The notes under the pieces are model-generated. The model was not told the DNA's origin and ran no database searches. It worked only from the letters and a program-made list of their open reading frames with translations. From the NCBI RefSeq assembly GCF_000179595.2, contig NZ_JH556659.1, positions 35,356-99,355 on the forward strand: a stretch of 64,000 bases of DNA. The letters are read 5' to 3'. The DNA is from Acetivibrio cellulolyticus CD2 (GTDB lineage Bacteria; Bacillota; Clostridia; Acetivibrionales; Acetivibrionaceae). Positions 38,896 through 47,083 of this stretch are shown piece by piece; within the stretch, counting starts at the first letter, position 1, and each line of letters opens with the position of its first letter. A program made the position numbers and the translations under genes.

Positions 38896-39041
38896 TAGAA
38901 AACATTATTGAATATAAGTTGGAACAATGATAATATAATGTTGGGACAATCGCAAAATAGTAAAAAATGAAATTCCCTTTGAGGAAATGTTAAAAGCCTT
39001 ATGTGGGATTCACGAATAAGAAAGTGAGTGGAGGTATGCCG

Positions 39042-40733
39042 ATGAAGAAACAGCTTAAATGTTACATTTACACCAGAGTATCTACTTCCATGCAAGTAGA
39101 AGGATACAGTTTGGATGCTCAGAAGGATAAATTAAAAAAATATGCAGATTATCAAGAGATGGTGATTGCTGGTGAATATTCCGATGAAGGCAAATCAGGT
39201 AAAAGCGTAGAAGGAAGACCAGAGTTTCAACAAATGCTTTGTAATATTGAAAATGGAAAAGATAACGTAGACTTTGTACTTGTATTCAAGCTATCTCGTT
39301 TTGGAAGAAATGCGGCGGATGTTTTAAGTTCTTTGCAGAGAATGCAGGATTTTGGTGTGAATTTGATCTGTGTGGAAGATGGAATTGACAGTCCTAAGGA
39401 CGCCGGAAAATTGATGATTTCTGTATTGTCAGCGGTGGCTGAAATTGAACGTGAGAATATTCTTGTGCAGACAATGGAAGGACGTAGGCAGAAAGCAAGA
39501 GAAGGCAAGTGGAATGGTGGATTTGCTCCTTATGGGTATAAGCTAGTTGAAGGAGAGCTACAGATAGCAGAGGATGAAGCACCAATTATCCGTCTGATCT
39601 ATGATAAATTTATTAATACCACAATGGGAATTGGAGCAATTGCTGTATTTCTTAATCAGAATGGGTATCGTAAAAAAATAAGACAGAACAACACCATGGA
39701 GACTTTTTCTTCTTCTTTTATCAAAGGAGTATTGGACAATCCAATCTATTGTGGAAAGCTTACTTTTGGCAGACGAAAGAATGAGAAAATAGCAGGAACA
39801 CGGAATGAATATCATGTGGTAAAGCAGGATTCTTATTTGATCAGTGAAGGAATTCATGATGAAATTATTTCGGAAGAAGATTGGAATCTGGCACAGAAAA
39901 AACGTCAGGAAACTGGAGTGGGAAATAAAAAAGTGCATAGTCTTGAACATGAGCATATTTTATCTGGTATTGTAAAATGTCCTATTTGCGGAAGTGGGAT
40001 GTATGGAAATGTCAATCGTAAGAAACGTAAAGATGGAACCTTATATAAGGACTACTTTTATTACGCATGCAAGCATAGAACCTTCATTGATGGTCATCAC
40101 TGCACTTATAAAAAGCAGTGGAATGAAGACAAGGTAAACGATGCAGTAGCTGAGATTATTGGAAAACTTGTAAATAATCCAAAGTTTGAGAATGAGATTA
40201 GGACGAAAATTGGAAACAGTCTTGATACAAAAGATTTGGAGAAAGAACATACAAACTTAAAGGAGCAGCTGAAACAATTGCAAGGTGCCAAGAATAAACT
40301 GGCTTCGCAGATGGATCATTTATCCGTATCAGACAAACATTATGATAAAAAGTATCAGGATATGCAGGAACGTATGGATGGACTGTATGATGAAATGGAT
40401 GCTATGGAGCTATCAATAGAGGAAGTTGAAAATCGCTTATTCAACATCAAGCAACAGAAAATTTCAGGCGATAACGTCTATCAATTCCTTCTGTATTTTG
40501 ATAAACTTTATGATAAGATGACGGATGGGGAGAAAAAGGAGTTTGTAAAAAGCTTTGTAGAGGAAGTACATCTATATGAGAAAGAGCAGGAAGATGGCAG
40601 ATTCTTAAAGCATATCAAGTTTAAATTCCCAGTATTTTTCAATGGAATGGAGACAGAGGAACTTGATTGGGACAATGAAAGTACCGTGGAGTGCGTGGTA
40701 GGACTGCAAAATTCGATTGTAGCCATTAAATAA
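39042..40733 (+). CDS. Large serine recombinase (site-specific integrase)
   Basis: 563 residues from the ATG at 39042, chosen because GTGGAGG lies seven bases before it. The catalytic resolvase domain (1-150) has the nucleophile Ser14 in YTRVSTSMQ, followed by GRPEFQQM and FKLSRFGRN. A recombinase domain (about 160-280) has GFAPYGYKL. A zinc ribbon starts CPICGSGMYG, and a long coiled coil (about 380-480, KDLEKEHTNLKEQL) follows, as needed for att-site synapsis. Enzymes of this size integrate and excise elements at att sites. It is the only mobility enzyme of the 33-41 kb segment and probably moved the bce module. A scrap matching its 3' end recurs at 42867. Confidence 0.95.
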   Translation: MKKQLKCYIYTRVSTSMQVEGYSLDAQKDKLKKYADYQEMVIAGEYSDEGKSGKSVEGRPEFQQMLCNIENGKDNVDFVLVFKLSRFGRNAADVLSSLQRMQDFGVNLICVEDGIDSPKDAGKLMISVLSAVAEIERENILVQTMEGRRQKAREGKWNGGFAPYGYKLVEGELQIAEDEAPIIRLIYDKFINTTMGIGAIAVFLNQNGYRKKIRQNNTMETFSSSFIKGVLDNPIYCGKLTFGRRKNEKIAGTRNEYHVVKQDSYLISEGIHDEIISEEDWNLAQKKRQETGVGNKKVHSLEHEHILSGIVKCPICGSGMYGNVNRKKRKDGTLYKDYFYYACKHRTFIDGHHCTYKKQWNEDKVNDAVAEIIGKLVNNPKFENEIRTKIGNSLDTKDLEKEHTNLKEQLKQLQGAKNKLASQMDHLSVSDKHYDKKYQDMQERMDGLYDEMDAMELSIEEVENRLFNIKQQKISGDNVYQFLLYFDKLYDKMTDGEKKEFVKSFVEEVHLYEKEQEDGRFLKHIKFKFPVFFNGMETEELDWDNESTVECVVGLQNSIVAIK

Positions 40734-40800
40734 AGTTTTGCTTTTAAAATAAAGTTCTAAAGGAATGTAATAGATTTTGATTGTGAGTTAGAGGTGGAAA

Positions 40801-41826
40801 ATGACAAAACTAACCAATAATGAATATGGCAACTTCATAAAAGAAATAAAACAAAGGATATATAAAAGCCAGTACGAAGCGTTGAAAGCTGCAAACAAAG
40901 CTTTAATAACACTATATTGGGAAATTGGTGAAGAAATATATAATCAACAGCAGCAAAAGGGTTGGGGTAAATCTATTGTTGAAGTATTAGCAGAAGAATT
41001 ACAAAAAGAGTTCCCTAATATTAAAGGCTTTTCTGCAAGAAACCTTTGGAGGATGAGGGAATTTTATGTGACTTATTGTGAGAATGAATTTCTGCCACCA
41101 TTGGTGGCAGAAATAAGTTGGACTAAAAACACAGTAATACTGGAAAAATGTAAAGACGCTCTTGAGAGAGAATTCTATATAAAAATGACAAAACGATATG
41201 GTTGGACAAAAAACGTCCTCATTAACAATTTGGAAAATAAGGCATATGAAAAATATTTATTAAATCAAACTAATTTTGATGAAACAGTACCTGAAAAATA
41301 CCGTTTGCAAGCAAAACTGGCTGTTAAAGACGAATATACATTTGATTTTTTGGAAATGGGATTCGAGCATTCCGAGCATGAGCTTGAAATGGGCCTTATC
41401 AATAATATCAGAGCATTCTTGTCTGAAATGGGAGGAAACTTCACATTTATTGGTAATCAGTATCATATTGACTTGGAGGGAGAAGACTTCTATATAGATT
41501 TGCTTCTGTTTCATAGAAAGCTTAAAAGTCTTATTGCAATAGAACTTAAAATAGGTGAGTTTAAACCTGAATATGCAGGAAAAATGCAATTCTATTTAAC
41601 TGTTCTTGATGATAAAGTTAAGCTGCCCGATGAAAATCCTTCAATAGGGATAATTATTTGCAAAAGTAAAAAACGGACAATTGTTGAATATGCTTTGAAG
41701 AACTCAAACAAACCAATCGGAGTTTCAACTTATAGCTTAAGCAGTACACTTCCGGATGATATGAAAAATCTATTGCCTACACCAGAGGAGATTATAGATA
41801 GATTATCAGTTTTAGAGGATATGTAA
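40801..41826 (+). CDS. YhcG-like PD-(D/E)XK nuclease-family protein (DUF1016)
   Basis: A 341-residue protein. The N-terminal DUF1016 helical domain (about 10-150) has LITLYWEIGEEIYNQQ, WGKSIVEVLAEEL and FSARNLWRMREFY. The C-terminal PDDEXK domain (about 170-330) shows FYIDLLLFHRKL then IAIELKIGEF, giving D-x(n)-ExK. Members are accessory genes, often near restriction systems and phage genes, and are believed to be nucleases; no restriction partner is seen here. It starts 67 bases after the recombinase gene. A degraded copy of its middle part lies at 43779. Confidence 0.88.
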   Translation: MTKLTNNEYGNFIKEIKQRIYKSQYEALKAANKALITLYWEIGEEIYNQQQQKGWGKSIVEVLAEELQKEFPNIKGFSARNLWRMREFYVTYCENEFLPPLVAEISWTKNTVILEKCKDALEREFYIKMTKRYGWTKNVLINNLENKAYEKYLLNQTNFDETVPEKYRLQAKLAVKDEYTFDFLEMGFEHSEHELEMGLINNIRAFLSEMGGNFTFIGNQYHIDLEGEDFYIDLLLFHRKLKSLIAIELKIGEFKPEYAGKMQFYLTVLDDKVKLPDENPSIGIIICKSKKRTIVEYALKNSNKPIGVSTYSLSSTLPDDMKNLLPTPEEIIDRLSVLEDM

Positions 41827-42025
41827 TTGAATTTTTGTTTTCTTATTAAGCAAACGACATATGTGGAGACTGAAAAAGTGCCTATTTTCACTTAACATAT
41901 TCTTACTCCAATAAAGTTTAATAAGGGAATGTATTATTATGACCTGCTAAAATAGATTAAAAAGGCTATGAAGTATTTTCAAAAGGTATTGAATTAGACT
42001 CTTAAACGATTGTTATAATTTTAGC

Positions 42026-42059
42026 CACTTGAAGGGTAATAACTCAGCAGGTGTTTTTT
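42026..42059 (+). terminator. Terminator after the YhcG-like gene
   Basis: CACTTG / CAGGTG stem (one G-T pair) with a 16-base loop, followed by TTTTTT. Confidence 0.55.
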
Positions 42060-42124
42060 AGTTTTTAAAAAGTAGGTGTTTTATGGAATTAATAAACCTT
42101 TTGTTGTAAAATGTAGTTGAGGTT

Positions 42125-42643
42125 TTGATGAAATACCAAAAGTATGAGTTAGGGGATAAGCATATGTTTGGTGCAATTGCTGGTGATATAATTGGTTCGG
42201 TTTTTGAATGGCATAATGTAAAGTCTATAGACTTTGAATTGCTCAGCAGACAGTCACCAAATCAAGAGGTCGCAGCAGCACGGGCAGTTGTAGGGGAGTA
42301 TTTCCGCGCAGTTAAAGCAAAGGATTCGAAAGCAATCCTAAAAACATTAACTCAGCATTATAATACACCAAATGTGGTGTTGTTTGGGGATGAAACCCGC
42401 ACGCTTTTGTCGGTTGATTATAACCCGGAAGATCCCATGAGACAAAGCTATGTGACCAATGGCAGAGGAAGCGTAAATGGTATCAAGAAAGAAAATGTCA
42501 TAGTTTTTAAGGTAAATTTCAATGTTAAGTATCCAAAGGGCATAACTGGCCCATTCAATGAAGGGGAATATAAAAACTGGAGCTTCATTTTGATTCGGGA
42601 TGGTAAAGATTCCACATGGCTCATTGATGATCAAGGATATTGA
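42125..42643 (+). CDS. Chimeric gene: ADP-ribosylglycohydrolase start fused in frame to a DUF4829-like domain
   Basis: A 172-residue open frame from a TTG at 42125; the start copied from the ADP-ribosylglycohydrolase is ATG 42164. Bases 42141-42257 are an almost identical copy (about four differences in 117) of 57950-58066, the leader and first 31 codons of the ADP-ribosylglycohydrolase gene. At the breakpoint the reading changes to AARAVVGEYFRAVKAKD and continues as a DUF4829-like lipoprotein domain (VSYVTNGRG-type centre, ending SFILIRDGKDSTWLIDDQGY). DUF4829 proteins normally have a signal peptide; here it is replaced by the hydrolase start, so the product would be cytoplasmic and lacks the hydrolase active site. 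Probably a broken gene that happens to stay in frame. Confidence 0.75.
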   Translation: MMKYQKYELGDKHMFGAIAGDIIGSVFEWHNVKSIDFELLSRQSPNQEVAAARAVVGEYFRAVKAKDSKAILKTLTQHYNTPNVVLFGDETRTLLSVDYNPEDPMRQSYVTNGRGSVNGIKKENVIVFKVNFNVKYPKGITGPFNEGEYKNWSFILIRDGKDSTWLIDDQGY

Positions 42644-42733
42644 TATAAAAGCCTTTAAAGGAATATTAATCATCTTACGGCGTTTTGCATCAGGTGATAT
42701 TGTGATATTCTTATTATACGAGTGTTATAGATA

Positions 42734-42815
42734 TGTTCCCACGAACAGTAAAACCGTTGATATATTTCCACATACCTCGAAAATGCTTGAAACCGGTTGA
42801 CCTGTTCCCACGAAC
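42734..42815. repeat. Degenerate repeat block with TGTTCCCACGAAC units
   Basis: Units at 42734-42746 and 42803-42815 read TGTTCCCACGAAC, with a decayed unit at 42763-42775. The pair at 42763 and 42803 is 40 bases apart, exactly as two related units at 62090 and 62130. The blocks 42758-42817 and 62085-62144 look homologous over about 60 bases. Confidence 0.5.
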
Positions 42816-42866
42816 GTATAGTACAAAAATTTGACTTAAGACATCAATAATGGCAACTCGAGCCAT

Positions 42867-42896
42867 GTAGAATGTGTGGTAGGACTGCAAAATTCG
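42867..42896 (+). pseudogene. Fragment matching the 3' end of the serine recombinase gene
   Basis: GTGGTAGGACTGCAAAATTC and the following G (42876-42896) match 40695-40715 exactly. The nine bases before agree at six or so positions. In the recombinase the segment encodes ECVVGLQNS near the C-terminus. It is the remnant of a second, related recombinase gene or a recombination footprint. Confidence 0.55.
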
Positions 42897-43080
42897 AAAT
42901 TCGAAAAGGATTGATAGCAGAAGGTTTTGGTTTTGGAAGTAAATGTATATGTTCCTATGTACAGACGGAGAAAACACTGTATATGTGAAGAAATAAGTAG
43001 ATCTAGAATTCATAACATAAAATTATGGGCTCAAATGCCTGACCCGCAGTCAAATTAAGACTCAAATTTTGATACAAGGT

Positions 43081-43105
43081 AAAGTCACTGATTTCAGTGG
43101 CTTTT
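43081..43105 (+). terminator. Terminator used as the intron insertion site
   Basis: GTCACTG-ATTT-CAGTGGC followed by TTTT. The group II intron begins seven bases after it. Confidence 0.65.
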
Positions 43106-43111
43106 GTTGTT

Positions 43112-43755
43112 GTTCGCCCAGCATGGGCGTAATCTAGTGGGTGAAAGTCCCTAGTGTAGCTTTGTAGTAGCAAACACATAGCTGAACACCAAGGGTGTCC
43201 ATCGTGAGGTGGAATCTGAAGGAAGGTGTAGGCAAATCTCTGGTCTGACGAACAGAAATCACATATAAGGCATGATATGTTGGATAAGGCTGCAACACAA
43301 GCTAAAGTCCAATACTACTCGAAAACATATTATGTAGATGTGGCAGATGGATGGAGTGAAAGATTACGTTCTTAACTGGGGAGGTCTGTACGGTATGCTC
43401 TGCATAGCGAGCATTTTCGCTACTTAGTAAGCTTTGTTGAAATAAAGTTGAACGTACAGAAGTCAGTTCAAGCCGTAGTATCGTGGAAACTATTGAAAGA
43501 TAGTGGAGAAAAGGGCTTGACGGTTATAGAAAGACAGACGTTACTTACTTGAATTATAAGGATAGCAGTTGCCCGCGAGGGGTTGCTCATTTGAAAATAG
43601 GTTGGAAACCGAAGATAAATAATGAGAACGCTTAGTAAGGATAGATAGGTAATGCAAGGCGTAGGCACATCTTATTTATAACCGAACCGCCGTGTACCGA
43701 ACGGTACGCACGGTGGTGTGAGAGGACGGCGGTTAGTCACCGCCTCCTACTCGAT
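43112..43755 (+). mobile_element. Group II intron lacking its reverse transcriptase gene
   Basis: The 5' end GTTCGCCCAGCATGGGCG and GTGGGTGAAAGTCCC match the start of bacterial group II introns (normally GTGCG; here GTTCG). Domain V is complete at 43686-43717: ACCGCCGTG, TACC-GAAC-GGTA tip, CG bulge, CACGGTGGT. Domain VI follows as GGCGGT-N5-ACCGCC with the CCTACTCGAT ending that holds the branch-point A. The whole element is only about 645 bases, and the domain IV region (about 43480-43680) has no LtrA-like reading frame. It must therefore depend on a maturase in trans or be dead. It was inserted directly downstream of a terminator hairpin. Confidence 0.9.
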
Positions 43756-43778
43756 TTTGGAGTATGCATAATTTTTTT

Positions 43779-43922
43779 GTGACGTACAGTGAAAATGAAA
43801 TTCTGCAGCCATTGGTTGCAGAAAAAAGTTGGACTAAAAATGTGTTGATTAATAACTTTGGAATGAAAAACGAAATGACAGTTGCAAGATGTAAAAGATT
43901 ATCCACTTTTTATATGAAATAA
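43779..43922 (+). pseudogene. YhcG-like gene fragment
   Basis: 48 codons without a proper start encode VTYSENEILQPLVAEKSWTK followed by NVLINNF. This lines up with the middle of the intact YhcG-like protein at 40801-41826 (VTYCENEFLPPLVAEISWTK), but a segment of it is deleted, and the frame then drifts to a stop. It lies just after the intron end, so the intron and this relic share an old accessory locus. Confidence 0.75.
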
Positions 43923-44070
43923 ATGAATTTATGTTATTTACCACTCTTAACAGGGTATAATTTAAATAATGTGCTGCATTTTTTATGTTGATACCAGGTT
44001 TTAAATAATTTTTAGGTCTAAGTTGGGTGATATATACGATTTATGACGCATTGGACCGAAAGGAGATCTT

Positions 44071-44730
44071 ATGGATAAAATTCTTAGGGAATTTGAAGGG
44101 TATTTTGATGAAGAGAATAAGGAAAAATCAGTGAGTTACGTATTAATGAAACTGCAGGCTCAAGAAATTGATGTTGTTGATCTATATACAAAAATTTTGA
44201 CTCCACTTTTAAATAATATGAAATGTAAGCTGGAAGATAAAAGAATCTGTATATGGAAAGAACACGTGAAAACGGGAATAATACGGACAATTGTAGAGAA
44301 CTGTTATCCATATGTTATTGCAAAGAGAAATGAATTAAATCTTCCTAAAAAAGGAATTGTGGCTGTCTTATGTCCTCCTGAAGAATATCATGACTTAGGC
44401 GCGCGGATGGTTGCTGATTTTTTCACAATTGCTGGCTATGAAGCTATATTTGTTGGAGGGAACACTCCTTATCAGGACTTTTATAATGCAATTCATACCA
44501 TTAAACCAAAGCTTGTCGCTATCAGTGTAAGCAACTATTATCATGTAGTCTCAGCAAAAAAAATGATACAAGAAATAAAGTCAGCAATGAATCAACATGT
44601 AAAAATTGTTGTTGGAGGATCAGCGTTTCATGATGATGAAGCAAATAAAGTAAGGACAGTAGGAGCAGATTACTATGCAGTAGGCTACGGGGATATATTA
44701 AAGATTGCAGAAAGTGAGGAATATTCATGA
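44071..44730 (+). CDS. Cobalamin (B12)-binding protein, cap plus Rossmann domains, no DNA-binding domain
   Basis: A 219-residue protein. The N-terminal part (about 1-90) is the helical B12-binding-2 cap, keeping the Glu-His pair in WKEHVKT. The C-terminal part (about 95-215) is the B12-binding Rossmann fold: the EYHDLGARM segment supplies the lower-ligand His (E-x-H-x-x-G), then VGGNTPYQDF, SVSNYY and VVGGSAFHD. CarH-type light sensors share both domains, but the Trp nine residues before Glu-His of CarH is Leu here, and there is no MerR helix-turn-helix. The stop overlaps the start of an ABC permease gene by 4 bp (ATGA), so it is translationally coupled to the transporter. Role: a cobalamin sensor or carrier for that transporter (inference). 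Confidence 0.88.
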   Translation: MDKILREFEGYFDEENKEKSVSYVLMKLQAQEIDVVDLYTKILTPLLNNMKCKLEDKRICIWKEHVKTGIIRTIVENCYPYVIAKRNELNLPKKGIVAVLCPPEEYHDLGARMVADFFTIAGYEAIFVGGNTPYQDFYNAIHTIKPKLVAISVSNYYHVVSAKKMIQEIKSAMNQHVKIVVGGSAFHDDEANKVRTVGADYYAVGYGDILKIAESEEYS

Positions 44731-45893
44731 GTCTTGGATTTAGAATTGCAACTAGATTTTTAAAATCAAATTTAGGCCAGACTATTTTAATTATATTGGG
44801 AATTGCAATTGGCGTATCTGTTCAAATTTTTATTGGGTCTCTCATTCAAGGCTTACAAAAGGGTCTTGTTGAAAAAACCATTGGAAGTTCCTCGCAGATA
44901 ACTATTACATCAGACCAGAAAGATGTTCGAATTACTGAATATGGTGATTTGCTAGAACAATTATATTCGATGGATAACAGAATTCGTTCTATATCTGTTG
45001 CACAGGACAATCCTGCGTTTTTAGTAGTCGGAGATAATTCTCAATCCCTACTTGTACGAGGATTTGAAATAGATAAGGCAGATAAAATATACAAACTATA
45101 TGATAGAATAGTAGAGGGAACCTATCCAAAGAATGAGAATGAAATTATCCTGGGTGTTGATTTGAAAGATGAATATTCAATAAAAGCAGGAGATGAAGTA
45201 GTAATTACTACTACAAATCAAAAATCTGTAAGTTGTAAAGTGGTTGGTTTTTTTGATCTAAAGGTAACTTCCTTGAATACTGGATGGGGAATAACTACGC
45301 TAAAAACCTCACAAGACCTATTTGAAACAGGTGACAGCATTTCTTCAATTGAAATGCAACTTCAAGATGATGCTGTATTTGCAGCAGATGAAATTGCTTC
45401 AGAAATAAATGGGGGTATACCAAAAGACAAATACAAGGTTGTTAATTGGAAGGAACAGAATGAATCCTTGTTAAGCGGTTTACAGGGACAGAGTATTTCC
45501 AGTTATATGATACAGGTATTCGTTATGATTTCGGTTCTTCTTGGAATAGCAAGTATTTTGGCAATTACAGTAATACAGAAATCTCGCCAGATTGGTATTT
45601 TAAAAGCGATGGGTATCCGTAATTCTTTAGCCAGTACCATATTTCTATTTGAAGGACTCATTCTTGGATTTTTTGGTGCTATTCTAGGAATTGTCTTAGG
45701 ACTTGGGTTGTCCTTTGCATTTACTAAATTTGCTTTAAATCCTGATGGAACACCAGTCATAGATTTATATATTAGCTATTCTTTTATTGGGTTATCCGGA
45801 TTGATTGCAATGCTGGCATCTGTTATTGCAGCTTTATTCCCTGCACTACGATCCTCTAGGCTGAATCCGATAGAAATTATTCGCAATAATTAG
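44727..45893 (+). CDS. ABC transporter permease, MacB/LolC-type FtsX family
   Basis: A 388-residue permease. It has a single TM near the N-terminus (about 15-40), a periplasmic-type MacB_PCD domain (about 45-255), then three TMs forming the FtsX domain with QKSRQIGILKAMGIRNS and a C-terminal LNPIEIIRNN. Four TMs and a MacB-like domain place it in the type VII ABC (mechanotransmission) group that includes LolC/E and MacB. The next gene encodes its ATPase. Overlap with the upstream B12-binding gene and the short 12-base gap to the ATPase make a three-gene operon. The substrate is unknown. Confidence 0.92.
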   Translation: MSLGFRIATRFLKSNLGQTILIILGIAIGVSVQIFIGSLIQGLQKGLVEKTIGSSSQITITSDQKDVRITEYGDLLEQLYSMDNRIRSISVAQDNPAFLVVGDNSQSLLVRGFEIDKADKIYKLYDRIVEGTYPKNENEIILGVDLKDEYSIKAGDEVVITTTNQKSVSCKVVGFFDLKVTSLNTGWGITTLKTSQDLFETGDSISSIEMQLQDDAVFAADEIASEINGGIPKDKYKVVNWKEQNESLLSGLQGQSISSYMIQVFVMISVLLGIASILAITVIQKSRQIGILKAMGIRNSLASTIFLFEGLILGFFGAILGIVLGLGLSFAFTKFALNPDGTPVIDLYISYSFIGLSGLIAMLASVIAALFPALRSSRLNPIEIIRNN

Positions 45894-45905
45894 GAGGATA
45901 TGATT

Positions 45906-46592
45906 ATGAGTAATATATTGGAATTGAGGAATGTGAACAAGATATATGGTACAGATATCAAAACCCAAGTCCTTTATGATATTAACCTGACAATTAAAGA
46001 AGGCTCTTTTAATTCTATAATTGGACAGTCCGGGAGTGGTAAAAGTACGTTGTTGAATATTATAGGGACTCTGGATAAAGCAACATCTGGAGAGGTACTT
46101 ATTAACGGAAAAAATATTGAAACGATGTCATCTAATCAACTAGCAGATTACCGTAACAAAACGATAGGCTTTGTATTTCAGTTTCATTATCTTTTGCCTG
46201 AATTCACTGCATTAGAAAATGTACTAATGCCATATCGTATCAGTAATAGCAAGATTACAAAGGAAATAGTAGAGAAAGCGAAAGAAAATTTACGTTTGGT
46301 TGGCTTGGAAAAAGTAATGAATAACATGTCAACCAAGATGTCTGGAGGACAGCAACAGAGAACCGCAATTGCAAGGGCCTTGATAAACAACCCCAAGATC
46401 ATACTGGCAGATGAGCCGACAGGGAATTTGGATTCGGATTCTACCGAGAAAATCTATGATTTACTTCGTAGCATTAATGAGGAGTTTAAAACCACCTTTA
46501 TCATAATTACCCATGATAGAAGGATTGCTGAAAAGGCTGACCGCATTGTGGAAATAAAGGACGGAAAAATAAATCTTGATATCCTAAAATAA
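45906..46592 (+). CDS. ABC transporter ATPase, LolD/MacB type
   Basis: About 228 residues from the ATG at 45906, which has TAGGAGG at the right distance; an ATG two codons upstream is in frame but too close to it. Walker A GQSGSGKST, Q-loop FVFQFHYLLPEF, signature MSGGQQQRTA, Walker B IILADEPTGNLDS, and His switch IITHDRR are all intact. It powers the FtsX-type permease just upstream. Immediately after its stop comes the reductase fragment at 46632, so the downstream border of this operon is a rearrangement junction. Confidence 0.93.
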   Translation: MSNILELRNVNKIYGTDIKTQVLYDINLTIKEGSFNSIIGQSGSGKSTLLNIIGTLDKATSGEVLINGKNIETMSSNQLADYRNKTIGFVFQFHYLLPEFTALENVLMPYRISNSKITKEIVEKAKENLRLVGLEKVMNNMSTKMSGGQQQRTAIARALINNPKIILADEPTGNLDSDSTEKIYDLLRSINEEFKTTFIIITHDRRIAEKADRIVEIKDGKINLDILK

Positions 46593-46631
46593 ATACATCA
46601 TCCTGTTATTTGTAAATTTCTGGTCATCATA

Positions 46632-47034
46632 ATTTTTATTTGTTGCATGCATTCAACCATGGAACGTGGGAAAACTGTAAAGCAGCTGATTTTGGATTAT
46701 TTCTCGATAAAGCGAAAAAATCTGGAAAGATCAGATATGCAGGATTCTCTTTTCATGATGATCTTGATTTGTTTAAAGAGATCGTTGATACATATCCTTG
46801 GGATTTTTGCCAGATTCAATTGAATTATATGGATGAAAACTATCAGGCTGGCCTTGAGGGAATGAAGTATGCACATGAACGCGGACTCGGGGTCGTCATT
46901 ATGGAACCCCTTAGAGGAGGAACGTTATCAAAGAGAGAAATTCCAAAAGAACTGGAAGACATATGGAATCAAGCTGAAATTAAAAGAACACCTGCTGAGT
47001 GGGCACTGAAGTATTTGTGGAACAAAAAAGAAAT
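46632..47034 (+). pseudogene. Internal fragment of the 4Fe-4S aldo/keto reductase gene (recent duplicate)
   Basis: Bases 46632-47034 copy 55806-56208 of the intact gene with about three differences in 403. It encodes LLHAFNHGTWENC through EWALKYLWNKKEI but lacks the first 113 and last 130 or so codons, including the ferredoxin domain. There is no proper start, and after the break it runs into a stop at once. The near identity means the duplication is young. Confidence 0.93.
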
Positions 47035-47083
47035 CTAGTAGGAAATTTGTTGATTTGCAACGTATCCGGGAGAGAAAATTATT

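Noticed and set aside
33094..40800. Direct repeats marking the ends of the integrative element
   Set aside because: I compared the flanks of rlmD and of the recombinase by eye and found no convincing common core, so no att sites are called.
42128..42270. A second functional ADP-ribosylglycohydrolase
   Set aside because: Only the first 31 codons are present; none of the later metal-site motifs follow.
43923..44070. Cobalamin riboswitch in front of the B12-binding gene
   Set aside because: The leader is under 150 bases and lacks the B12-box and the conserved core.
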